Origin: Grifola frondosa
Lineage: Eukaryota; Basidiomycota; Agaricomycetes; Polyporales; Grifolaceae
NCBI GenBank assembly: GCA_001683735.1
Contig: LUGG01000004.1
Span: 1,488,001 to 1,552,000 of the forward strand
Direction of reading: 5' to 3'
Length of the DNA stretch: 64,000 bases
Shown: piece after piece, positions 46,114 through 56,353 of the stretch
How positions within the stretch are numbered: position 1 is the stretch's first letter
Layout of the letters: every line of letters starts with the position of its first letter
Notes under the pieces: model-generated
The model's database searches: none
Told to the model about the DNA's origin: nothing
The model's input: the letters and a program-made list of their open reading frames with translations, nothing else
Program-made: the position numbers and the translations under genes

Positions 46114-47060
46114 CTATGCAGAGAAACCAAGTTCGTTTAGGCAGTAACGTGGCGTCTTAATATGAAATTCAACGACACCCTATAGTGTTACATCAGCGTT
46201 CGAATTCCGGTGCTCATGGCGCATCCAACTCACGTTGAAAAAGCTATCGCAAACTGTTGCGAGTTCGGAATCTGCAGCGACCGCCGCTTTGATACGGTCA
46301 ACGGCGTCGATCACCTCACTGGAGAGCTCCCGAAGAACGGCATCGGGTGATTTATGTTCTACTGTAGCACGCACATGGACATAATTTTTTCGCTCTCCGG
46401 CCAATGATTCCTTGTAGAAAGAGGCCCTAAGACGGACCAACTATGTCAGAAGTCGAAAACGCACAAATCGCTAAAAGTAATCGGGCGCGAGCAAGGTGAG
46501 CGAAACGAAAGGCACAATAGCTTACTGGGCGTACTTGGAACAATTGATGAAGAAAACCAGGTCCCTGAAGTTGCAATTGATAGGTGCTCAATCTAAGCGT
46601 GAACGGAACGCTCACGGCTTAAATTGCAAATACGAATTCACATTATCCCTCCAGGTCTTCGAGAACATAAAATACGCAAATGGAGAAGAGATTCCCGACA
46701 TAAGGCGGAGATGGTAAGAATAACGCTTTGCATGGTGCGATATTGTCATCGTCTCAGTGGTGTACTCGATGTACAATGCAGTCATAGAATCGAGGGTGGC
46801 GCAGACGATTGCGTTGGCGCCAACCAATGGCCAGAGTTCGTGTGCTTTCTTGATGTGTGTGGCAAAGCGATCTAATACCGGGTCTTGCTGCCTCTGACCG
46901 TTCGCGAAGCGCAGGGTTGTTATTCTGTTGTAGTATTAGCGGATAGCGCGAAACCCCATAACGAAATGGGCACTTGCCGCATGTACACATACTAGCAGTT
47001 TGAGCAAATATGATAACTTTGGCGTGATGAGCAACTTCTTTCAACCATCCATATCAACAT
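46114..47060 (-). CDS. Terpene synthase of the trichodiene synthase (TRI5) family, 5' end unresolved
   Basis: Sesquiterpene-cyclase fold using farnesyl diphosphate. Exons seen, 5' to 3': WLKEVAHHAKVIIFAQTA (about 47045); RFANGQRQQDPVLDRFATHI and ANAIVCATLDSMTALYIEYT (about 46910-46770); HHLR-like YHLRLMSGISSPFAYFMF; NFRDLVFFINCSKYAQ; then FYKESLAGERKNYVHVRATVEHK, EVIDAVDRIKAAVAADSELA and the last exon VVEFHIKTPRYCLNELG ending at 46114. FYKE is the tail of the NSE/DTE metal-binding motif, but the preceding Asn/Asp and Ser are not readable because the exon border there is unclear. The aspartate-rich first motif lies in the missing 5' part. Basidiomycete members of this family make various sesquiterpenes; the product cannot be predicted, and no trichothecene genes are nearby. 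Confidence 0.75.
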
Positions 47061-47472
47061 GTAGGAGACGCGCAGGTTGTCTTAGAGCATTGGATCAAAA
47101 ATATGAAGCCGGAGTACTGATTGATGGACACTCCTCGGGATGATAGCACGGTATTCGCTGTTTGATGAATGAGAACATTTGGTACACACCTGTTCGGGTA
47201 CTTGCTCAACGCTCAGTCGCGAACCCTTTTCTTCATGTACAGGGAGATCTTGTTGCCTTCTTGAAAGGACACCCTAGCTCACTGAGAGTCTCGCACTCTA
47301 GTCGGAAATGCTATAGAGGGTGCGCGTTGGATCAGCCGATTCACGATCGCACGATCTCAGCATTACACAAAAGAGATTACAAGCTGAAAACATAACCCAA
47401 GCACACCGTACATGCCTTCTCAACAAAGTTTAAATCCCATGAGCACGACCACATCTGAAGAGAACATAAATT
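47061..47472. other. Interval likely holding the 5' end of the terpene synthase gene
   Basis: About 400 bp between the cap methyltransferase stop and the first readable terpene synthase exon. The first exon(s) and promoter of the terpene synthase should be here, but I cannot pick them out. Confidence 0.3.
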
Positions 47473-49973
47473 TCATCGCTTCTCAAATGCGAAGGCAATA
47501 TAGATATCTGCCAAGAACACAACGTCAGCCACCGAATAATGCACGAATATTGCAAACGCACTCGCAGCCTCCCACTGATCCTCGTCCATCTGGCTCTCGC
47601 CATTCGCGTCAACGACGCGCATGCGCTCCAAGAGTGGCCCGAACTCTGAGTGCTCGTGATGTTCCTCAAATACTTGGTGGAACTCCTTCTTGTACACAGG
47701 CTGCAAATCGAATTCCGCCGCTAGCCTGCAGCAAGGATCAGCCCGGTACAAAAACACACGGCCGATACACTTACTTCACGAAGTTGTCCCATTGGACGAC
47801 GTATTCGGGAACATCGTCGACGGCGTCTTGGAGGAAAAACCAGTACTTATGACCAAACGTAGGCCTATTAGTGCGGTCCTCAAAGCGGATCTTATATACA
47901 CTATTCCCAAAAGAAAGCTCCTTCGCGTCCTTGGGAAGAGCATCGAGGCGATCCCTGCGCAAAACACAGCCATCAAAAATAAATCAATCAACACACACAC
48001 GAAAGAGCGACACGCACAACAGCTGCTCTGCATCAGGGATCGTGCCGATGAACACGCCTCCGCGGCGCAGCCACCCCGCAACGTTCTGGAGCATGGTCCG
48101 CGCCTTCTTCTCGCTCTCGAATGCATAATGCATACAAAATTGCATCGAGACGACGTCGAACGGCGTACTGAGCAGCGGCGCAGGAAGAACGTCGGACAGC
48201 ACGTGCGCGTAGCAGTCGAGCGCGAAGAACGTCGCCGTGAAGCGCGATCCCCGCGCGCTGGCATGGCGCATCTGTGCCTGCTCGATCGAGACTGCGGCAA
48301 TATCTGAGCGGGAAGGTGTGTTGTTTAGTAGAAATAGGCAGATTTAGATATGTGGAGCGCACCGAGCCCGACATAATCCGCTACTTTCGCCTTCGACCAC
48401 TTGGTCAGGTCACCGCCTTTTCCACAGCCCATGTCGAGCACGCGTCCCCGTGTGCCTCTGCCTGTGCCTGGGCGGCCTTGGCCATTGGGCGAATCCATGA
48501 GAGCAGGGTACGCAAACCGTGTAATGAGCACGCTTTTGACCCAGTTGTTGAAGCTCTTAAGGCCGATGATGGGCGAATCCTGCCGCTGTGTGACACCGAC
48601 GTCTGGTCGGGTGTTATCTACAACACGGATCAAGATCAGTTTGAACATTCCCTCCTCAGCATATATGCTACCGCAAAATGGACAAGCGAGATAGCACCCA
48701 CAATGTTCGACTACGATCCCTACATCGCCCAACTTCCTCTTCTTCCGCGCACTCTCCTCATCCTCCTCGCCCTCGTCCAACACTCTCTTCCCGCTGAGCT
48801 CATCCTCGCGTTTACGCTTTCTTCTCAGCATCATAGATCCGATGCCGCCGGGATAATTTCTGTAGCGCTCCATCTCGGCGGGAGACAGCGGGACGAGCAC
48901 AGAAGTAGCAGGTGTAATGCGGCGCGTGGGAGCATACGGAATAGTACTCCTTTTCACGGTAGACGAAGCATCGGCACTGATACTAGGGCCGGCGTCGGGT
49001 GTAGCTCTAGAAGGACCAGGGACGGGGGACGGCTTTCGCGGGAGAGAGGGTGCCAGGGAGGGAGCAGAGACGGACATGGGAAGGGGCTTCGCAGGGAGTG
49101 CAGTACCGGAAGATGTACGAGGTCGCGGCGTCTGAGTTTTCGGGGTAGGCATAGGTGCTGGTGCTGAGCCCGGTACGGACGCAGGTGCTGGTGCAGGAGG
49201 TGGAGCTTTTGGGGGAGGTGAGATCGGGCGCGTGGGCATAGGCTGGGCACGAGGCGGAGGGGGCATGGCCAACGGCATTGCAGCGGCAACTGCGTTGTTG
49301 ACGTTCGTAGTGACGATTGCGGCGGAGGCGCGATGAGGCGTCTGGGGCGGCGGCATGGAGAGCGTGGCCGGGGGCTGGGCAGTCAATGGACGCGATCCTA
49401 CTGCTGAGCCTGAGGTTGATGGCCGAGACGAAGAGGCTGGGGGTGAGGCGGCGCCGGGAAAGGCGAGGTGCGAGTGGACCTGGTGTTGTGTTTCAGACTG
49501 CGATGCGGGAATGGCGCTCATGGAATGGGTGCGAGCGCTGGAGCTGCTGGGGTAGGGAAAGTATGATGAGCTCCCGCTATCTCGCCGGGAAGGGGGTTCC
49601 ATGCCCGAAGAAGACCGCCGGCGGAGGGGAGCGAAGTTGGAGAGTTGGTCGCCGTCGGAGACATCGTGCTCGGAGTCGGGGAGCAGGAGGTGGGAGAGTG
49701 TGCGGGGGCACGGGGGGTGGTGGGGGTGAAGAGTGGAGTGTCGGAGGGCGGGGGCTCGGAGTTGAGGAGGACGGAGAGATCTGTGGCGCGGCGGGTGAGG
49801 GGACTGACTAGGGCGGGGCTGGAGGTGTGCTCAGCGGCGTAGGGGACCATGTTGGGAGGAATGGCGGTGGGGAGGGCGAGGTCGATGTGAGGGCGGGCGT
49901 TGGTTGGGAGAGGGGTGGGGCGGGAGATGGGAGAGTTGAGGACAGCATCGCGCACTGGGTCAAAGGCCGGCAT
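47473..49973 (-). CDS. ABD1: mRNA cap guanine-N7 methyltransferase (Abd1)
   Basis: Nuclear enzyme that methylates the mRNA 5' cap using S-adenosylmethionine. Start ATG at 49973 (MPAFDPVRDAVLNSP). A Pro/Ser/Ala-rich, disordered N-terminus of over 300 residues, unusual in length, precedes the catalytic region (SPIIGLKSFNNWVKSVLI). SAM motif I is RVLDMGCGKGGDLTKWSKA (about 48450-48395), followed by an intron, HVLSDVLPAPLLSTPFDVVSMQFCMHYAFE, GGVFIGTIPDAEQL, an intron, NSVYKIRFED, GHKYWFFLQDAVDDVPEYVV, an intron, EFDLQPVYKKEFHQVF and the final exon IYIAFAFEKR ending at 47473. One likely single-base frame break lies near 49650 in the disordered part. The alternative start at 49602 would remove the region upstream of that break. 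Confidence 0.92.
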
Positions 49974-50379
49974 ATCTTAGCTTGACAGCGCGGTCGTTTT
50001 AGTCCCTCTGACCCCGTGTGATCACCAGATGAACGTTTCTCGTCGACGATCGTGGCCTCGGAGCACAGCGAGCAGAACGGCAGCAACAGCGACAAAGAGT
50101 GCCAGAGCAAGAACAGGCTGAGCTCAAGGCGCACGCGGATGGCAAAACAGCCGCGGTCGCTTTTTTGCTTCCGCCCATCGTTCTCCTTCCACCTTCCTCG
50201 CGAGTTGGCTGTTCTCGTCATCCTGCACAACCAGTCTCTCTTCCAGCGCTCATGAAATACCCGCCTTACTTCCGCGCACGTTCTTCGTACCGGCTTGATG
50301 CGTAAATGGTGCAGAGGGTCGTGCTGGCCAGCTCGACGACCCATCTTAATTGCGCTGTCAAGCTTAGCCATCGCGTACC
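49974..50379. promoter_or_regulatory. Intergenic region upstream of ABD1
   Basis: Divergent spacing between the ABD1 start and a possible plus-strand gene. Pyrimidine/purine-skewed, no clear TATA box, no conserved coding frame. Confidence 0.3.
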
Positions 50380-50985
50380 TATGGCTTTGACCGCCACTAG
50401 ATTACGGTCTATGTCTTTTCTAAATCAGCATTTCAGGTATGTGCGTTGTTCTTGTATATGTCGTGCTAGTGCTGATGGTGTACGCGTAGCACTCGGATTA
50501 TCAAGTAGTCCACCACCGTTAACTCCTGGCGATGTGAATAATGCTATCCAAGAATTTCAACTTTATAGTCCTTTGTGGTCCTTACGATACTCTGCTGCAC
50601 CTCGCCGATAGAAGACTACATACTCATCACCACTATTTTTATCGTTGAGTTGACCACTACCCAAACTCCGATATTTCGCCTCGAAATCAAATCTCCCGGT
50701 CACTTGAACAACTCGACAAAACGTGAACGAGCGGATATCTAGATGAGGGACTGCGTCCGAGAACAGACCTGAGGATCCCAAACTGCATTAATACGATGCT
50801 ACGAGCAGGCTCTTAAACCTGCGGCCATTCTTCTTGACCCAGTCCGCATCAATGATACTGCACCGATAGAGCGATGGGCTCGTTGCGGCTTCTCGCTCTC
50901 AAACCCACAATACATGTCAGCTCAATGTGTACGGTATCCGAATGATTTTCCTAATATACACGAAGACCTCAACGATGCGACATAA
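50380..50985 (+). CDS. Unrecognised small multi-exon gene, possibly mitochondrial
   Basis: An ATG at about 50380 starts MALTATRLRSMSFLNQHF, which is basic, Ser-rich and lacks acidic residues, like a mitochondrial presequence. A GT donor follows at about 50438 and an AG acceptor at about 50490. After it comes PPPLTPGDVNNAIQEFQLYSP. A last exon without its own ATG (about 50772-50985) reads ALKPAAILLDPVRINDTAPI, ERWARCGFSLSNPQYMSAQ and ends NIHEDLNDAT. These stretches look like real protein, but I recognise no family and the joins are uncertain. It converges on the FAR-17a-like gene 66 bp away. Confidence 0.35.
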
Positions 50986-51050
50986 AACACTTGGCAGACC
51001 TGTCCAGCTTATGCTAACAACATTATACAATATACGTTCAGTGCTCCGCC

Positions 51051-52141
51051 TCAGATCGCCGTCGGCGTCCCAGGCCTCTCCACTTCCTCCCAATCATCGA
51101 GTTTCTCTGGGTCATCCGCTTCCGACGATTCCGATGGCGTGCGTCCCCCCTCCAGGTGCCTCCGGCGCACATAGTACTCGCGGAGCACGCACAGCCCGCG
51201 CACGAGAGCAAACACGATGCACTCCCCGACGGCGATCGCGACGATATATGCCGCAAGGCGCGCGCGCTCCTGGGTCGGGTCCAGGAACGAATACGCTAAA
51301 AGGTACGATCATTACACCTTTATCACAGAACCTTTGGAGTGGGAACGCACTGTAGAAGCCTTGTGTGGCGTGCGTGATATACGCAACGCCGAGGTAGCAC
51401 CCGAGCAAGACTATGCAGAAGGGAAGGTGCATCCACGGGCTCGGGCCTGCGTGCGTGAGCACGATCTCGAAGAGCGCGAAAGCGGTGTTGAGGGCATGTT
51501 GGGAAATATTGGTCCACGCTGGAGAGGGCGATAAGCAGGACAGTGGTGAGCAACAGGTGAATTGATGTACCATTGAAGCGGGTAGACAGCGTCGATGGGT
51601 CCGCAAGGAGCGACCAGAACACGATCGTGACAATGATAGCTAGAAGAAATTCAGATCGCATGTCATATTCGCATCTGCCACTGAGACGTACGGTAAGTGG
51701 TGATGGTCGAGTACAGCAGCACATGGAGGAATTGCAGGGAACAGTGCCACCGCTGCAATGGGTATCCTTTGCGTCCGCCGCCAAGGGCGTACACGAGCGT
51801 CTGCACGGCCGCTGCCCAGAAGTACGCGAGGAGCCCAATATACGACAAGTGCGTGAAATACGAAAAGAATCTGCGCGTGCTCACACTCAGCTCCGTACGA
51901 CGGTGGAGAAGGCATCGGTTACTAGAACTCACGTGTTAGCGTTCTGCAGTATGAGCGCGTCCCAGGTGAGCTGGAAGACAACAAAGAAAAGCGCGTAGGC
52001 CGCCAGCGTCATGCGGAGAGCGGCCAGCGCGAGGGGCGGGAGGAAGGGTGAAGTAACGAGCGTGTGCTGGGGGTCGAAGGGTGCGGGGACGCCGAGCCAT
52101 TTGGAGATACGCCCCGGACCGTTGAAGGTAGAGGAGGCCAT
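51051..52141 (-). CDS. FAR-17a/AIG1-like multi-pass membrane protein
   Basis: Member of the AIG1/ADTRP (FAR-17a) family. The animal proteins are atypical membrane hydrolases acting on fatty acid esters of hydroxy fatty acids, using Thr and His in the membrane; fungal roles are little known. Start ATG at 52141 (MASSTFNGPGRISKWLGV). Exons then give MTLAAYALFFVVFQLTWDAL, FFSYFTHLSYIGLLAYFW, LQFLHVLLYSTITTY, VTIVFWSLLADP, TSIHLLLTTVLLIALSSVDQ, LFEIVLTHAGPSPWMHLPFC and YLGVAYITHATQGFY. These make about six membrane spans with His-rich conserved spots. The last exon after about 51300 ends KLDDWEEVERPGTPTAI at 51051. No frame break was seen. Confidence 0.85.
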
Positions 52142-52695
52142 AGGGGAGGAGGTGATGGTGAAAGGGAGAGGGGCGTCGGTGGGCGTCGATGGGATACCGC
52201 TCGGCTAGGAGCAGCTGAGAGCATATGGATGCATGTCGGCTATTTGCTGTAGATCAGATATCTGTTGCTCTGGATGTTGCGAATCCAAACCACTATGCGA
52301 ATTCCACATCCGCTCACCGCTTCACGTAGCGCACCCGTTGCCCCTCGACGTCTCTGCGACGTTTTTCATCGGCAGCTTGAGAGCGACAGCTCGCGGATGT
52401 GTCGACGGGGTCGGTAGAAATCTGCACAAGCTCATGGTCGTGTGCGCGTCCGTACTTTGTTAGACTTAATGCTCTTTAGAGTTGGGCGCCGGCGCTTCGT
52501 CGCGCTTCGACTCCGCACATCATGCGAGGAGGCGATTAACGCGAACGACTCGGAGGTCTCAGGTCAGCACGTCCAGTTTCAGGCATATATATTTACTGAT
52601 TTTCTGTCGTAAACAAAAATCATAGGCATAGAAACGTCTTGAATCTTGACAGAAAGAGCCTCTGGAACGAGGCTGAACATCTCCTTTGTTGCCAC
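52142..52695. promoter_or_regulatory. Divergent promoter region, FAR-17a-like gene / F-box gene
   Basis: About 550 bp between divergent starts. No TATA box stands out, and no coding frame is convincing. Confidence 0.3.
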
Positions 52696-54102
52696 TATGG
52701 ATCTGCTATCGCTGAATGACGATGTCATCTATCACATCGTATACCTTCTCAAACCAGATACCGCGCTCGCATGCGCCCTCACCTGTCGACGGCTATACCC
52801 ATCGCCATACCCCAAGTGTCTGCCGAGGCCCGGTGCCAGTATCCGGACGCCATGGCTAGGCTGCACAAATTCATGCTTTCCGACATCCCGAATCGCGCTA
52901 GTCGGCTCAGAGACCTCCAGATAGTAGTACAAAGGCGCAAAAACCTGCACGAAGACAAAGACTCGGCCGCCCTCCTCGTCGATCTCCTCGAGAACACAAC
53001 CAACCTCCGCCGTCTCTCCATTGGGCACTTTTTTCATTTGCCCTTCGACGTTTCTCGCGTTGAAAATGCCATCGCTGCTCTTTCCCATCTCGCTGACATC
53101 CACCTCCATGGCAACTCGTTGAAAACGCTCAAGGCCATAGTAAAGCCCGCCCGCAACCTGCGTGTTTTACGTTTGAGAGGCTTCGGCGCCTGTCGTTCAG
53201 ACCCATTTCTCACATTATTGTCTGTCCTTCCTGGTCATCATCAGCTCCGGGAACTGCACCTCAATGATCTTGGAGACAGAATCCCCTCTTCAGGATCTCT
53301 ACCCTGGGAACAGTATCCTTCAGTAGTTACTCTGACGGTTACAGGGCGCACACCCCCTATATATGCACTGGCAAACGCCTTTCCCAATGTCCGCTCCCTA
53401 TCCCTCTCTGACGTTGACATCAATTTTGCCTCTGCCAATGGCCAATGCTGGCAAGCCCTCCGACACTTCAAAGCATCTGATGTCCATGACGCTGCTATGT
53501 GGGGCATCGTGTGCCCTGTGCACCATCTAGAGCTTAAGGAAGAACTAGACTTTTACGGCGACAACCTTCTCAAGTTGATTAGCAACGTGTCGCCCGTCAT
53601 GGCGTCTTTGTGGTGCTGGGATGATATGACAATGGAACTGTGGGAGACTATCGTGAAGGCCGCACCGAGACTCAGATGTCTCAGGCTGGACATAACTACT
53701 AGCACGACCTGCCTGGGTGACTCGCTTGAGAAGCTGATGGTGAGTCGCGCACGCATGTAGAGGCTCAATGCTAATTCTCTCATACGCCAGGATAGGATAC
53801 TTGGTCCTTTCCATATAGTACCCCTTGTGTGTCTCAGCATAGTGTTTTTGGCCGAGCACCATGGAGAATTTGTTGGCACAGACGAGGGTTGTATCGTGGA
53901 CACCTTACAAAAGGCTGCTTTGATGGTCCCATCTCTTACCTATCTTTCACTGGGGTTAAACAATACAGCTAGATCCCGCCGCCCGAGGTGCCTTTGGTGG
54001 CGTATCACCCGTAAAGGAGATGAGTGTACTTGGGAAAGGATTTCGTCCTGGGAGGCCGAGCGTGTCCAAGATTTCTGTATAATTCCGACTTGGACTCTAT
54101 AA
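52696..54102 (+). CDS. F-box protein with leucine-rich C-terminal region
   Basis: Probable substrate adaptor of an SCF ubiquitin ligase. Start at 52696: MDLLSLNDDVIYHIVYLL then ALACALTCRRLY, a short F-box. The frame breaks at about 52797, where one base is missing after CRRLY, and continues IAIPQVSAEARCQYPDAMAR. The rest has irregular leucine-rich segments (LLENTTNLRRLSIGHFF, LADIHLHGNSLKTL, NLRVLRLRGFG, QLRELHLNDLG, NVRSLSLSDVD, RLRCLRLDITTS). An intron (about 53737-53790, GTGAGT...CAG) leads to an exon with GCIVDTLQKAALMVPSLTYLSLGLNN, ending at 54102. Agaricomycetes encode many such F-box/LRR-like proteins; the target is unknown. A further open piece at 54226-54519 may be 3' coding sequence after another intron. 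Confidence 0.75.
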
Positions 54103-54850
54103 CAAACATTGCGTGTGTAATTCATCCCGTCGCGTTCTCGGAGGAGAGTGTACTAATTACCTTTCACAGAAGCACTTCCTTTATTGAATAACTGATGGAC
54201 GGAGGACATCCAAATCTTCCTGTTCGTGTCCACCAACTATACCATTTTACGGGAGCTCATCATGATGATGGAGGGTAGAACGGACGAGTTGCGGGGGAAT
54301 CTGTCTCTGGGTCATGTCCGAATCAGGCTTTCGATGGGAGGGTATATATGCCTACGTGGCTCTGTGTTCAAATCAATCTATGGTCTCGATTATCCAGCGT
54401 CATCCGTCCCCGGACATCGGCGTTCTTGCGCTCTTCCCTCTGACAAGCAGCTGAGGTGTGTGCTGCATCATCTGATGACCGTAAGTTCAGGGGCAAAACC
54501 CAAGGCCGTTGTGCGGTGATGAACTGCAATTTCTTCGCGCGGGAGTGCTTCTCTCGCACTGAATATATCATGAAAGCGTGGAAGATTGATTGAAAGTTCA
54601 TATACATACTCAGTATGTCTGTTCGTAACGCTATCATAATGCTGGTACGCGATTAGCAGCTTGTACGCATAATGGAGCTACAATATTGGGAGTCTTGAGC
54701 GAGTTAGTGAATGCATGAGATCCGACCAGAGCAATAACAACGCAGGATGAAATAAGATGATGCACAATCCGCAGAACCCCTCTCTAACCTCTCACAGCTG
54801 CAACGGGCCCAGCATAAGTTTCGATTCTTGATTCTATCCCCGCCCTTCAC
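54103..54850. other. Downstream region of the F-box gene
   Basis: Contains an open piece at 54226-54519 (LRELIMMMEGRTDELRGNL) that could be a last F-box-gene exon, then about 300 bp with nothing recognised before the stop of the next, convergent gene. Confidence 0.3.
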
Positions 54851-55732
54851 TCAATCAAAATGCATCCAATGCCCCTTCACCCCCAACCGGCACTTCTCGC
54901 AATCGGCCCTCGGGCCCATCGTGAATCGTTGCCTTCTCCCCACTCCCACGGTGTGTCCCTGCACATGTCCCTGCGTCTGCGCGGGGGATGCGGACACACA
55001 AAGGTGCTGTGGCTGAGCGCCAAGAGGCGACTGCTGGTATATCTGTATCGGAGACGGCGTCGCCGCATGGACCTGTATGGAGGGTATTCTCAGTTGATGT
55101 CCATGTTGTTGGTGCTGCGCTGTCGAAGCAGGATATAGAGCCTCCGGCAAGCGGAGATACTGGGGTGGCTGGAGGTCGCTCGGCGGCATTACGTGTTGCG
55201 GGGGGTGCGGACGCGGGGTGAAATGGACATCATCTGCTCGTCCCCAGCATCGTCCCCTCCCTACACGCAGGACGCGAAGGAGCGGATTTGGAAATCAAAG
55301 GAATTATCAGAAAAACGCGGGCGGAGCGCGGCGGGGCAGGCACGTACGGTGTCTTCGTCCGCCATGTCTGTATCCGCGAGCGGAGCTTCTTCTTCGGCGT
55401 TGTCGCGAGCTGCGTCCTCTAGAACACGCTCCAACCCGAAACCGGGACTCGCGATACGCAGTCCACGCGTCTGCGCGACCCAGTCCTCTTGCGCGCGCGG
55501 ACGACGCGTGACAGAGACTGGCAGCGGGATGGCTACGTGGTTATTCACGCCGCGCGATGGGCGTTTCTATTATGACGAAGGAGAAATAAATTTCAGTAAA
55601 CATATCGGCCTCGGGAAGTAGACGCGCGCTCACCAAGGGGCGGTCGACTGGGGATGGGGAGGGCGGCGAACGCGCGCGTTTCGCAGAGCGGGTGGTGCGG
55701 AACGACGGCGAGTGCATATCGATCTCCATCAT
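54851..55732 (-). CDS. Conserved basidiomycete protein of unknown function
   Basis: Three exons. Start ATG at 55732 (MMEIDMHSPSFRTTRSAKRARS), an intron from GTGAGC at about 55637 to about 55570, then GVNNHVAIPLPVSVTRRP, GLRIASPGFGLERVLEDAA and an acidic stretch to DMADEDT, an intron to about 55263, and a Pro/Gln-rich exon ending with the compact basic motif FTMGPRADCEKCRLGVKGH then WMHFD at 54851. The CxxC-containing C-terminal motif is conserved in mushrooms as far as I recall, but no role is known. The frame breaks in a G6 (plus-strand) run at 55200-55205, just before MPPSDLQPP. SAKRAR near the start could be a nuclear localisation signal. Confidence 0.6.
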
Positions 55733-56353
55733 GCGCAGAGGAGATAGCAAAGTTCACTGGGTCAAGTTTAAGTTCTATGTAGCCGTGTGGCGTTCGTAGA
55801 TGATATTCTTCACGGATACAATGTGGATAGATCGTACAAGGGCTTGATGATATTACGATTGCATATACATGTGTACTAGACTGGCGGTAGATGTCGTCTT
55901 GCCCATGGGCTGGTCACAGAAATAAGGTATAAGCTGAAGATCCTCAGGACAGCGGTAGGGGTCGCAAGCAAAGTACCTACGAGCGCCTATCAAATTATAC
56001 AAAGTTCGAGGGAAATGCCGCCGCGGCACTAAATGGAAAATAGAATATTTGAATATCTTTGCCACGCTGCAGAATATTCCAAAATTCGCAAGTTTTAAGA
56101 GAGCAGGGAATCAACAGATTGACAGCGTCTACATCTACAAATTTTTCTACACAGCATGTATATATAGCGACGAGGCAATAACAACGTCACGGGCACCATC
56201 GACGATATAGCATGGAGAGGGGGGAGTATCAGTTCCGTACATCAGGGAATTACAATTACAACGGACATGTGATCCAAAAACCGTCCATGGCCGTCGACAC
56301 AGCAGCCAGCTGCTGCAAAAAATCTCGGGCACAACACAACACGCACGCTGTTC
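55733..56353. other. Intergenic region, nothing recognised
   Basis: About 620 bp between two minus-strand genes. AT-rich in 55740-56170, without a coding frame. It should hold the trehalose phosphorylase 3' UTR and the promoter of the unknown gene. Confidence 0.35.

Noticed and set aside
46190..46215. GTTCGAATTCC as a tRNA T-loop
   Set aside because: No acceptor stem, D-arm or anticodon arm can be formed around it, and it lies in the terpene synthase gene. I found no tRNA or rRNA gene elsewhere in the window.
48274..49167. Long plus-strand open frame opposite ABD1
   Set aside because: It is the antisense shadow of the catalytic exon and the Pro-rich region of the cap methyltransferase, with no domain of its own.
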